Shown one piece after another: positions 1 through 5,288 of a stretch of DNA of 5,288 bases. The notes beneath the pieces are model-generated. The model made no database searches and was not told the origin of the DNA. It worked only from the letters and a program-made list of their open reading frames with translations. Numbering within the stretch: position 1 is the stretch's first letter; each line of letters begins with the position of its first letter. The stretch is from the NCBI GenBank assembly GCA_028281485.1, contig JANQJT010000268.1:1-5288 (forward strand), given 5' to 3'. This DNA is from Phycisphaeraceae bacterium. GTDB taxonomy: Bacteria; Planctomycetota; Phycisphaerae; Phycisphaerales; Zrk34. The position numbers were made by a program, and so were the translations under genes.

Positions 1-265
1 TCAGGCCGTCCGCGCGGCGGTCCGGGTTTGCGCCGTAGGCGCGGACCTGGCAGACGATGTCTGCGCCGGCGAGGAGGGCGGTGCGGTCAGCGGTGACGGT
101 GGCGCCCTTCTGGGAGTATTGCTCGTCGGTGAATCCCGCCTTGAGTCCGGCGCCGCTCTGGATGTGCACGTCCAGGCCCAGCTTCATGAGCGGGGGGACG
201 GACGCGGGGACCAGTGCAACACGCTTTTCGCCGGGATACGTTTCGGTCGTTATTGCGACTTTCAC
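1..265 (-). CDS. pntA: NAD(P) transhydrogenase subunit alpha, N-terminal part (truncated by window edge)
   Basis: Read on the minus strand from a GTG start at 265, an open frame of 88 codons runs off the left edge. The protein begins MKVAITTETYPGEKRVALVP and continues with an SGAGLKAGFTDEQY segment (about residues 38-51) and an AGADIVCQV strand near residues 67-75. This is the pattern of the N-terminal domain shared by PntA and alanine dehydrogenase (AlaDh_PNT_N). The TYPGEKRVALVP opening fits PntA better than alanine dehydrogenase, which normally starts with a PKE motif. In the complete enzyme this subunit binds NAD(H), and with PntB it couples hydride transfer from NADH to NADP+ to proton entry across the inner membrane. 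No ATG lies in frame upstream. A weak AAGG ribosome-binding site sits about 12 bases before the GTG. The NAD-binding domain and any membrane helices are outside the window, so a split (PntAA-type) subunit cannot be told from a full-length one. It is divergent from sthA. Confidence 0.82.
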   Translation of the reverse strand, partial: MKVAITTETYPGEKRVALVPASVPPLMKLGLDVHIQSGAGLKAGFTDEQYSQKGATVTADRTALLAGADIVCQVRAYGANPDRRADGL

Positions 266-450
266 AGAATCTACTGCCTTGTCACAGAACCAAAATCGGA
301 CATCGGGGTGCAGGTAAATTAGCGGATGGGGGGCGGGTCGTCCAGCGCGGGGGAAATGATTGTCGTACGGGTTGTTGGTGGGTATGTTTTGGGCCGATAT
401 TGGGTCATGAGTGTGTTGGACGGACTCTAAATGATCAGGTGAGCAGGACG
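266..450. promoter_or_regulatory. Divergent pntA/sthA control region
   Basis: These 185 bases separate the start codons of two divergent transhydrogenase genes and must hold promoters for both, unless sthA is read from further away. Candidate boxes are weak. For sthA, TTGTTG (372-377) lies 18 bases before GATATT (396-401). For pntA on the minus strand, CTGGAC lies 18 bases before TAATTT at about 316-321. An 8-base direct repeat, TCACAGAA, lies at 262-269 and 282-289, exactly 20 bases apart and overlapping the pntA start. No coding frame here looks real. The promoter boxes are by-eye matches and may be wrong; the divergent arrangement is certain. Confidence 0.45.
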
Positions 451-1863
451 ATGAGTGAGTTTGATTACGATGCGATCGTGATCGGCAGCGGCCCGGCCGG
501 TGAGGGCGCGGCGATGAAGCTGGCGAAGATCGGCAAGGACGTCGCGGTGGTAGAGCGTTACGCGCGCGTGGGCGGTGGTTGCACGCACTGGGGGACGATC
601 CCGAGCAAGGCGTTGCGGCACGCGATCCAGATGGCCGGCGAGCTGCGGCAGAACGCGGTGTTCAAGAAGCTGACCAACGGCGGTTTGAACCAGCGTATCG
701 ATGTGCCGGACCTGTTGAGCACGGCGCGCAGCGTGATCGAGCGACAGGTGGTGATGCGCGAGGGTTTTTACGAGCGCAACAGCGTGCCGGTGATCAGCGG
801 GGACGCGTCGTTTCTCGACGCGCACACGCTGGAGGTGGTCGAGCCGGACGGCAGCGTGACGACGATCAGCGCGCAGCACATCGTGATCGCGACGGGTTCT
901 CGGCCTTATCGTCCGGAGGGTGTGGATTTCGATCACCCGCGCATCTTCGACGCGGATAAGATTCTGAGCCTGAGTTACACGCCGCGGAGTATCACGGTGT
1001 ACGGTGCGGGCGTGATCGGCTGCGAGTACGCGTCGATGTTCCGGAGCCTGGGCATCAAGGTGAACCTGGTAAACACGCGTGCGAAGCTGCTGGAGTTTCT
1101 CGACGACGAAATCATCGACGCGCTTGCGTATCACATGCGCGACATGGGCACGATCATCCGCCACAACGAGACGTTCGACTCGGTGTACGCTGACGAGAGA
1201 GAGGTGGTGGTCGATCTGCACTCGGGCAAGAAGCTGCGGACGGATATCCTGCTGTGGGCGAACGGCCGGGCGGCGAACACCGAGGGGCTGGAGCTGGGGC
1301 GTGCGGGGATCGAGACGGACACGCGGGGGCGTGTGTTTGTGAACGAGAATTACCAGAGCGAGCAGCCGCACATCTACGCGGTGGGCGATGTGATCGGCCC
1401 GCCGGGTCTGGCGTCTGCCAGTTACGATCAGGGCCGATTCGCCGCGACGCACCTGGCGACGGGCGAGTGCGAGTCGCGCCTGATCAACAGCATCCCCAAC
1501 GGCATCTACACCAACCCGGAGATCAGCTCGGTCGGCTGCACGGAGCGCGAGCTGACGGAACAGAAGATCCCTTACGAGGTGGGTCACGCGCAGTTCAAGT
1601 CGCTGGCCCGCGCGCAGATCATGGGTCGGACGACGGGCATGTTGAAGCTGCTGTTCCACCGCGAGACGCTGGAGATCCTGGGCATCCACTGCTTCGGTCA
1701 GGCGGCCAGCGAGATCGTGCACATCGGCCAGGCGATCATGTGTCAGCCGGCGCCGAACAACTCGCTGATGTACTTCGTGAACACGACGTTCAATTACCCG
1801 ACGATGGCGGAGGCGTACCGCGTGGCGGCGTTGAACGGGCTGAACCGCGTGGAAGGCAACTGA
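451..1863 (+). CDS. sthA: Soluble (Si-specific) NAD(P)+ transhydrogenase, SthA
   Basis: This 470-residue cytosolic FAD enzyme moves hydride between NADPH and NAD+, and in known bacteria it mainly reoxidises surplus NADPH. It follows the Escherichia coli SthA sequence, as I recall it, almost end to end. The FAD-binding Rossmann motif GSGPAGEGAA is at residues 12-21, the NAD(P)-binding motif GAGVIG at 185-190, and the second FAD motif AVGDVIG at 310-316. The C-terminal dimerisation domain ends NYPTMAEAYRVAALNGLNR. It belongs to the pyridine nucleotide-disulfide oxidoreductase fold but lacks the redox disulfide: the usual CxxxxC reads CTHWGT (C44, T49). The His of the His-Glu dyad is Tyr449, while Glu454 is kept. 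These changes are normal for SthA and separate it from dihydrolipoamide dehydrogenase. The ATG at 451 is chosen because AGGTGA (437-442) lies 8 bases before it and homology starts there. The frame is open back to 214, but that extension has no family resemblance. Confidence 0.97.
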   Translation: MSEFDYDAIVIGSGPAGEGAAMKLAKIGKDVAVVERYARVGGGCTHWGTIPSKALRHAIQMAGELRQNAVFKKLTNGGLNQRIDVPDLLSTARSVIERQVVMREGFYERNSVPVISGDASFLDAHTLEVVEPDGSVTTISAQHIVIATGSRPYRPEGVDFDHPRIFDADKILSLSYTPRSITVYGAGVIGCEYASMFRSLGIKVNLVNTRAKLLEFLDDEIIDALAYHMRDMGTIIRHNETFDSVYADEREVVVDLHSGKKLRTDILLWANGRAANTEGLELGRAGIETDTRGRVFVNENYQSEQPHIYAVGDVIGPPGLASASYDQGRFAATHLATGECESRLINSIPNGIYTNPEISSVGCTERELTEQKIPYEVGHAQFKSLARAQIMGRTTGMLKLLFHRETLEILGIHCFGQAASEIVHIGQAIMCQPAPNNSLMYFVNTTFNYPTMAEAYRVAALNGLNRVEGN

Positions 1864-2081
1864 GCGGGTTCCAAGCGAATGTGACAGAACTTGTTTGAAG
1901 CGCCGTATCAGCACGGCTGCGACGAGGTTTTGCCGATTTGGCAGGTTTGGTGCGAATCCTCGGGCGTTTTCGGGCGTCTAACAGGGGCACGCGGATTGCG
2001 ATAAAATGGACGAAACAGACGCACCGCGACCGATGATGTGCGTATGACAGGCGACGGATTGAGACTGAAGGAGCGATTGCC
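1864..2081 (+). other. Intergenic region between sthA and the metallopeptidase gene
   Basis: This stretch of 218 bases has no convincing gene. There is no clear intrinsic terminator after sthA: a short GCCGT/ACGGC inverted repeat and a TGCC/GGCA repeat occur, but neither has a solid T run after it. A GATAAAAT stretch ending at 2007 could serve as a -10 box for the downstream gene, but no good -35 box stands at the right distance. The Shine-Dalgarno sequence AAGGAG (2068-2073) sits 8 bases before the next start codon. Whether sthA and the next gene share a transcript cannot be decided. Confidence 0.35.
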
Positions 2082-2810
2082 ATGACGACGCTGGGTTTCT
2101 TCTACTTTGATATGACTTACATCCTCTGGGTGATGCTGCCGACGCTGCTGCTGGCCGGTTGGGCGCAGCTGCGTTTGAAGAGCGCGTATGCGAAGGGCTC
2201 GCAGATCGCCAGCTCGACGGGCATGACGGGTGCTCAGGCGGCGCGACAGATCATGGAAGCCGACGGGATCACCGGCGTGCGCGTCGAACGCGTGCAGGGT
2301 TTTCTCAGCGACCACTACGATCCGCGGAACAAGGTGCTGCGCCTGAGCCCGGAGGTACACGACGGGCGCTCGCTGGCGTCGTTGGGCATCGCGGCCCACG
2401 AGGCGGGACACGCGCTGCAGGACGCGCAGGGGTACAGCCCGCTGGTCGTGCGCAACGCGATCGTGCCGCTGGCCGGGCTGGGCTCGAACCTGGGCTTCAT
2501 CGTGATCTTCATCGGCCTGGCGCTAAACATGTTTATGAAGGCGAACGTGGGTATCCCGATCGCCTGGGGTGGCGTGATGCTGTTCGCCCTGGTGGTGTTG
2601 TTCCAACTGATCAACCTGCCGGTGGAGTTCAACGCGAGCAGCCGGGCGCGCGAGCGTCTGCTGAGTCTGAGCATGGTGACCGATCGCGAAGACGCGGTGG
2701 TCGGTAGCGTGCTCGGTGCGGCGGCGATGACGTACGTGGCGGGTATGGTGGGAGCGCTGTTGAACCTGTTGTACTACGCGATGCTGGTGTCCGGCGCAAG
2801 CCGCGACTAG
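2082..2810 (+). CDS. YugP-family membrane zinc metallopeptidase
   Basis: The 242-residue protein matches the YugP/Zn_peptidase_2 family of integral-membrane metallopeptidases along its full length. Visible hallmarks are an N-terminal YFDMTYILWVMLP membrane segment (about 8-28), the STGMTGAQAARQIM segment, LSDHYDPRNKVLRLS (about 74-88) and the zinc-binding HEAGH (H106, E107, H110). LPVEFNASSRA follows, in which E182 is the likely third zinc ligand. Hydrophobic segments lie at about 127-152, 158-178 and 206-236, so there are probably four or five membrane spans. HEAGH replaces the HECGH that I recall from some relatives, and the catalytic residues are intact. The physiological substrate of the family is not established, and none can be read from the neighbours. 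The start is supported by AAGGAG 8 bases upstream. The gene is followed by a strong terminator, so it is the last gene of its transcript. Confidence 0.94.
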   Translation: MTTLGFFYFDMTYILWVMLPTLLLAGWAQLRLKSAYAKGSQIASSTGMTGAQAARQIMEADGITGVRVERVQGFLSDHYDPRNKVLRLSPEVHDGRSLASLGIAAHEAGHALQDAQGYSPLVVRNAIVPLAGLGSNLGFIVIFIGLALNMFMKANVGIPIAWGGVMLFALVVLFQLINLPVEFNASSRARERLLSLSMVTDREDAVVGSVLGAAAMTYVAGMVGALLNLLYYAMLVSGASRD

Positions 2811-2820
2811 CCCCCGGAAG

Positions 2821-2840
2821 TTCAGGAAGTCATTCCTGGA
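2821..2840. repeat. Short inverted repeat after the metallopeptidase gene
   Basis: CAGGAA (2823-2828) and TTCCTG (2833-2838) form a perfect 6-bp stem with a GTCA loop. One T-G and one T-A pair extend it to 8 bp. No T run follows, so alone it is not an intrinsic terminator. It lies 11 bases after the stop codon and 27 bases before the terminator hairpin, so it may simply fold in the 3' end of the mRNA. Confidence 0.5.
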
Positions 2841-2866
2841 GTGGCGTCCGTTCATTACGTGCATTT

Positions 2867-2894
2867 AAGCCCCGTGCAGCGGCGCGGGGTTTTT
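2867..2894 (+). terminator. Rho-independent terminator of the metallopeptidase gene
   Basis: CCCCGTGC (2870-2877) pairs with GCGCGGGG (2882-2889) through an AGCG loop, with one G-T wobble in an 8-bp stem. TTTTT (2890-2894) follows, then G and TTT. The two A residues before the stem can pair with the first T residues. On the minus strand the same hairpin is followed by TTAAAT, so it may also slow transcription arriving from the convergent sulfotransferase gene, whose stop codon is only 13 bases away. Confidence 0.88.
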
Positions 2895-2906
2895 GTTTGG
2901 AATGAG

Positions 2907-3728
2907 TTACCAGCCGAGGTCGCGGTTGAGCAGGTCGTAGAGCGATTGATTGTGGGGGCGGAAGTAGTCGTTGAGGTAGTTGTAGACCTCGGGTTCGACC
3001 TTGTGGGTGTTGGAGCCGACGTTGTGTGGGTGAAGGTTGTGGGGGTGGAAGGAATCGTCGACGCCGAGGAAGCGGAAGGTTTTGTGAAGTACGGCGGCGG
3101 GGTCTGAAAACAGGTCGTTGCTGTTGATGACGAGCAGTTGTTGTTGAGGGAAGAGGGTGAGGAATCGTTGGAGTTGTTCGTGGTATCGGCCGCGCAGCTT
3201 GTAGCAGCGGCGGAAGGGATTGGTGTTGTTTGAGTTGTTGTGGGCGGCGATGCGTTGCTCTTCTTCGGCGAGGGTTTGCATGATGGATAGGGTTTCGCGG
3301 CCGTGCCTTTTCTCGTGGAAGTAATGGGAGATGGCGCGTTCGGTGGGGTTGCGGAGCAGGGCGATGAGGCGGGCGCTGGGGAGCAGTTCAAAGATGCGTT
3401 GCGGGGCGTATGGGTCGCAGAGGTAGTTGGGTGAGGCTTCGTAGGCGAGGTCGTTTTGTTGCATCGCGTCGTGTTGGGGGAAGTGTGCTTTGTACCAGTC
3501 AAGGCCGAGTGAGAAGTAGCGATCGAAGTAGTGGATCTCTTTTCGACAAGAGGGGTGGAGTTGAGGGTGCTGGGCGAGATAGTTGAAGAGGCTGGATGTG
3601 CCGGATTTTTGTGCGCCGATGATGATGAGGTGAGGCAGGGCGCGATGGTGAGCGCTGTGGACGCGACGGCGCCAGTAGATCGAGCCGCGGACGTGCTGCA
3701 GCCAGTCTGTGAGTCGTCGTCTGAGCAT
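2907..3728 (-). CDS. PAPS-dependent sulfotransferase (NDST-like)
   Basis: The 273-residue protein has the two hallmarks of PAPS sulfotransferases. The 5'-phosphosulfate loop is GAQKSGTSSL at residues 38-47, with the likely catalytic Lys41. The 3'-phosphate site is RNPTERAISHYF at 126-137, with Arg126 and Ser134. KEIHYFD (63-69) and YEASPNYL (96-103) match the heparan-sulfate N-/3-O-sulfotransferase-like bacterial group. It has an Arg-rich N-terminus and no membrane segment, so it is probably cytosolic. It should transfer sulfate from PAPS to an acceptor; the acceptor is unknown, with a glycan being most likely for this group. An Asn-rich patch lies at 164-170. The gene is downstream of and codirectional with the PEP-CTERM gene across a 109-base gap, which suggests a surface or exopolysaccharide role. 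A weak AGAGG stands about 12 bases before the ATG. A TTGACA box and an inverted repeat lie in the leader. Confidence 0.9.
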   Translation of the reverse strand: MLRRRLTDWLQHVRGSIYWRRRVHSAHHRALPHLIIIGAQKSGTSSLFNYLAQHPQLHPSCRKEIHYFDRYFSLGLDWYKAHFPQHDAMQQNDLAYEASPNYLCDPYAPQRIFELLPSARLIALLRNPTERAISHYFHEKRHGRETLSIMQTLAEEEQRIAAHNNSNNTNPFRRCYKLRGRYHEQLQRFLTLFPQQQLLVINSNDLFSDPAAVLHKTFRFLGVDDSFHPHNLHPHNVGSNTHKVEPEVYNYLNDYFRPHNQSLYDLLNRDLGW

Positions 3729-3753
3729 CGCGCGGTGCGGCCTCTTCGTGCGG

Positions 3754-3778
3754 ATCGGTGCGCGACAACGACACCGAT
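3754..3778 (-). repeat. Inverted repeat in the sulfotransferase leader
   Basis: ATCGGTG (3754-3760) and CACCGAT (3772-3778) are perfect 7-base inverted repeats separated by 11 bases. If transcription starts just downstream of the candidate promoter at 3788-3816, the hairpin would sit at the very 5' end of the sulfotransferase mRNA. It could be an RNA stem-loop or a protein-binding operator. Confidence 0.45.
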
Positions 3779-3787
3779 GACCAGCGG

Positions 3788-3816
3788 ATGTTTGTGTTGT
3801 CGGCGGGGTGTGTCAA
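3788..3816 (-). promoter_or_regulatory. Candidate sigma70-type promoter of the sulfotransferase gene
   Basis: On the minus strand a perfect TTGACA (3816 down to 3811) is followed after 17 bases by AAACAT (3793 down to 3788). The -35 box and spacing are ideal. The -10 box matches only about half of TATAAT. It lies in the 109-base gap between the PEP-CTERM gene and the sulfotransferase gene, so the latter may be transcribed independently. Confidence 0.35.
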
Positions 3817-3837
3817 GCCATGGCCGGGTGGGTGCGA

Positions 3838-4782
3838 TCAGTGTTGAGCGGTTTTCTTGCGGCGCGTCAGCAGGGGCGCGGTGAGTGTGAGCAGCGCGAG
3901 TGAGGCGGGTTCGGGGATGGGGGATTCGAGGACGGCGACGTGCCAGCCGAAGATGTCGCTGCCGGCGTTGACGGTGGCGGTGTTGTTGTTGTGGCCCGCG
4001 ACGGTGGTGACGGGGGCGGAGACGATGGAGGAGGTGTTGGAGATGGGATCGAGGTTGCCATCGAGGATGGAGTGGACGGTGTTGCCGTTGAAGTCGACGG
4101 TTTCGTTGGCGTTGGGGGGCGGGTCGTTGGCGTCGTCGCCGAGCGTGAGGATGGTGAGTGTGCCTGAGCCGGCGCCGATGGTGCTGGATCCGGATTCGGG
4201 GAAGGAGACGGACTGGGATGCGTGTGGGCTGGCGGGGGTTTGGCCGTCGAGGTATTCGGCGCCGTGCATGACGGTGATGGTCTGCTGGGGCAGGGAGGGG
4301 TCGGAGAAGACGATGATCATTCCTGCGCCGTGCATCTGGCTGGTGGAGGGGTTGGGCAGGAGTTGGGAGGGATTGAAGCTGATGCCGTAGGTGCCGTTGC
4401 CGGGGACGAGGACGGGGGCGAGGGGCACTTCCCAGCCGAAGTTGGAGGGCGTGGTGGGCGGGTCCTGGCTGGTGGGGTTGACGTTGTTGGCGGTGAGGAT
4501 GGGTGTGGTGAAGGGATCGGTGATGGAGATGTTGGATTGACCTCCGCCGAAGGGTGCGAAGTCGTTGGTGTAGACCGCGGCGAAGAGAACGGTAGAGCCG
4601 GGGATGACGTTGGTGAAGGTGAGGTTGCCGTTGGCGAAGGATTGTCCGGGTTGGCCGAAGCCGACCATTTCGAAGTCGACCTGGCCGGAGACCTGGAAGC
4701 CGAGTGACATGTTGGCGTGGGCGACGGTGGTCAGCAGCAAAATGAGCGTGCCGCAGGTAGGGATCGGCAAGCGGTGGGACAT
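3838..4782 (-). CDS. Secreted PEP-CTERM sorting-signal protein of unknown function
   Basis: This 314-residue exported protein has a signal peptide at 1-23 (hydrophobic core GTLILLLTTV, likely AHA|N cleavage) and a C-terminal PEP-CTERM tail. The tail consists of PEP at 290-292, a hydrophobic stretch at about 293-306 and RRKK at 307-310. In known systems an exosortase recognises this tail and removes it as the protein is placed at the cell surface. The mature part (24-289) has no cysteine and is rich in Asn, Thr, Ser, Gly and Pro, as expected for an extracellular beta-sandwich protein. Segments such as IPGSTVLFAAVYTNDF (about 60-75) and GAGMIIVFSDPSLPQQTITV (about 152-171) faintly recall DUF3344-type proteins; this is from memory and unconfirmed. 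The ATG is set by AAGGAG (4795 down to 4790), 7 bases upstream. No exosortase gene is in the window. Confidence 0.87.
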   Translation of the reverse strand: MSHRLPIPTCGTLILLLTTVAHANMSLGFQVSGQVDFEMVGFGQPGQSFANGNLTFTNVIPGSTVLFAAVYTNDFAPFGGGQSNISITDPFTTPILTANNVNPTSQDPPTTPSNFGWEVPLAPVLVPGNGTYGISFNPSQLLPNPSTSQMHGAGMIIVFSDPSLPQQTITVMHGAEYLDGQTPASPHASQSVSFPESGSSTIGAGSGTLTILTLGDDANDPPPNANETVDFNGNTVHSILDGNLDPISNTSSIVSAPVTTVAGHNNNTATVNAGSDIFGWHVAVLESPIPEPASLALLTLTAPLLTRRKKTAQH

Positions 4783-5063
4783 GGTGAATCTCCTTGCATG
4801 CGATAGACATGGTGGACCGACAATCGGTAGCGCGATCGCGATCCAGAAGCCCGGAACCCTCTTCTCTGATTCCCGTTGGATTTGGCCGCGGATGAGGCGG
4901 CGTCAGACATCAATCAGAATACAACATTCCCGGCAGGGAAGCCCAGTGAAAAGGACAAGATGGGGTGGGTGTCTGTGATTTTGAGGTCACAAGTGGGGTG
5001 TTGGCTTTTCAAGGGGGTGGGTTTCGCTTACCTTCTTGCGACCCGATTGCGGAGAACTTCGAC
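4783..5063. promoter_or_regulatory. Divergent intergenic region between the PEP-CTERM and aminotransferase genes
   Basis: These 281 bases hold the leaders of two divergent genes. On the PEP-CTERM side are the Shine-Dalgarno box (4790-4795), a 13-base hairpin ACCGA-CAA-TCGGT (4816-4828) and a perfect 10-base palindrome CGCGATCGCG (4831-4840). On the aminotransferase side are the imperfect dyad TGTGA-N8-TCACA (4974-4991) and the Shine-Dalgarno GGAGA (5051-5055). I could not find a good -35/-10 pair for either gene by eye. No reading frame here has a convincing start or family resemblance. Confidence 0.4.
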
Positions 5064-5288
5064 ATGTTTGGTAGCGTTCAAGCGGCCCCGCCCGATCCGA
5101 TCCTCGGCCTGACCGAGGCGTTTGTAGCCGATCCGCGCGAGGGGAAGATCAACCTGGGTGTGGGCATCTACAAGGACGCGGCGGGCAAGACGCCGGTGTT
5201 GGGCTGTGTGAAGGAGGCGGAGCGGCGCATCCTCGCGGCCGAGGCGACCAAGGCGTACAAGCCGATGGCGGGCGACCCGGCTTACGGG
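5064..5288 (+). CDS. aspC: Aspartate/aromatic amino acid aminotransferase, N-terminal part (truncated by window edge)
   Basis: The first 75 codons are present and open to the right edge. The protein begins MFGSVQAAPPDPILGLTEAF and continues with GKINLGVGIYKDAAGKTPVL (about 28-47) and KAYKPMAGDPAYG at the cut. This is the conserved N-terminus of class I, subgroup I-alpha, PLP-dependent aminotransferases, close to E. coli AspC as I recall it; the VGIYKD segment is part of the substrate-contacting N-terminal region. The enzyme would exchange amino groups between aspartate (or an aromatic amino acid) and 2-oxoglutarate in the cytoplasm. The PLP lysine and the specificity residues are outside the window, so AspC and TyrB cannot be told apart with certainty. 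The ATG is supported by GGAGA with an 8-base spacer. It is divergent from the PEP-CTERM gene. Confidence 0.9.
   Translation, partial: MFGSVQAAPPDPILGLTEAFVADPREGKINLGVGIYKDAAGKTPVLGCVKEAERRILAAEATKAYKPMAGDPAYG

Noticed and set aside
57..322. Two small plus-strand frames (86 and 67 codons) opposite pntA
   Set aside because: They are antisense to a frame with PntA motifs and show no motif or ribosome-binding site of their own.
214..450. Upstream extension of the sthA frame adding 79 residues
   Set aside because: The extra residues have no family resemblance, include the divergent promoter region and overlap pntA. The ATG at 451 has a good Shine-Dalgarno sequence and matches the family start.
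580..597. Loss of the second redox cysteine in the disulfide-reductase motif, at first sight a damaged active site
   Set aside because: CTHWGT in place of CxxxxC is the normal state in SthA, which transfers hydride without a redox disulfide.
427..1914. A 495-codon open frame on the minus strand covering sthA
   Set aside because: It is antisense to a gene with full-length family identity. Its product is a monotonous Arg/His/Val/Leu-rich string with no recognisable domain, as expected from G-skewed, high-GC DNA.
2841..3107. An 88-codon plus-strand frame rich in Val and Glu
   Set aside because: It starts before the terminator hairpin, runs through it and is antisense to the sulfotransferase. 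Its composition reflects GTN/GAN repeats from the G+T-rich strand.
3979..3993. A short GTT/GTTG repeat run that looks like a microsatellite
   Set aside because: It is only a few units long and simply encodes three Asn residues in the PEP-CTERM protein.
4222..4707. A 161-codon plus-strand frame rich in Gly, Val, Glu and Asp
   Set aside because: It is antisense to the PEP-CTERM gene, has no recognisable domain, and its composition is explained by strand skew.
2855..4810. A 651-codon open frame on the minus strand spanning both the sulfotransferase and PEP-CTERM genes in another phase
   Set aside because: The two genes it overlaps carry clear family motifs in their own frame. This frame gives Pro/Arg/His/Ser/Thr-rich low-complexity text with no domain, and it results from the lack of stops in C-rich coding strands.
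4876..5112. A 78-codon plus-strand frame crossing the intergenic region
   Set aside because: It has a TTG start without a ribosome-binding site and overlaps the well-supported aminotransferase start in another phase, with no family resemblance.

Overview
The window is an ordinary-looking, high-GC bacterial chromosomal segment with four complete genes and two genes cut by the window edges. The best guess for the host is a planctomycete-like bacterium, possibly of the Phycisphaerae. This rests on the combination of a PEP-CTERM surface protein, a YugP-type membrane metallopeptidase, a NDST-like sulfotransferase and GC-rich codon use. No marker gene is present, so the taxonomic call is an inference.

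Layout: (1) 1-265, minus strand, the first 88 codons of pntA (alpha subunit of the proton-translocating transhydrogenase). (2) 266-450, a divergent control region. (3) 451-1863, plus strand, sthA, the soluble transhydrogenase. (4) 2082-2810, plus strand, a YugP-family membrane zinc metallopeptidase, followed by a strong intrinsic terminator at 2867-2894. (5) 2907-3728, minus strand, a PAPS-dependent sulfotransferase. (6) 3838-4782, minus strand, a secreted PEP-CTERM protein. (7) 4783-5063, a second divergent intergenic region. (8) 5064-5288, plus strand, the first 75 codons of an aspartate/aromatic aminotransferase.

Two relationships stand out. First, pntA and sthA, whose products usually run the NADPH/NADP+ exchange in opposite directions, are transcribed divergently from a shared 185-bp region. 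Second, a PEP-CTERM protein and a sulfotransferase lie in the same direction, which fits a cell-surface or exopolysaccharide role. The metallopeptidase and the aminotransferase have no obvious functional tie to these pairs.

The plus strand is G-rich over C whichever strand is coding, which explains the many long antisense and overlapping open frames. I found no mobile element, CRISPR array, tRNA or rRNA, and nothing I can defend as a wholly new system. The least characterised item is the ectodomain of the PEP-CTERM protein.
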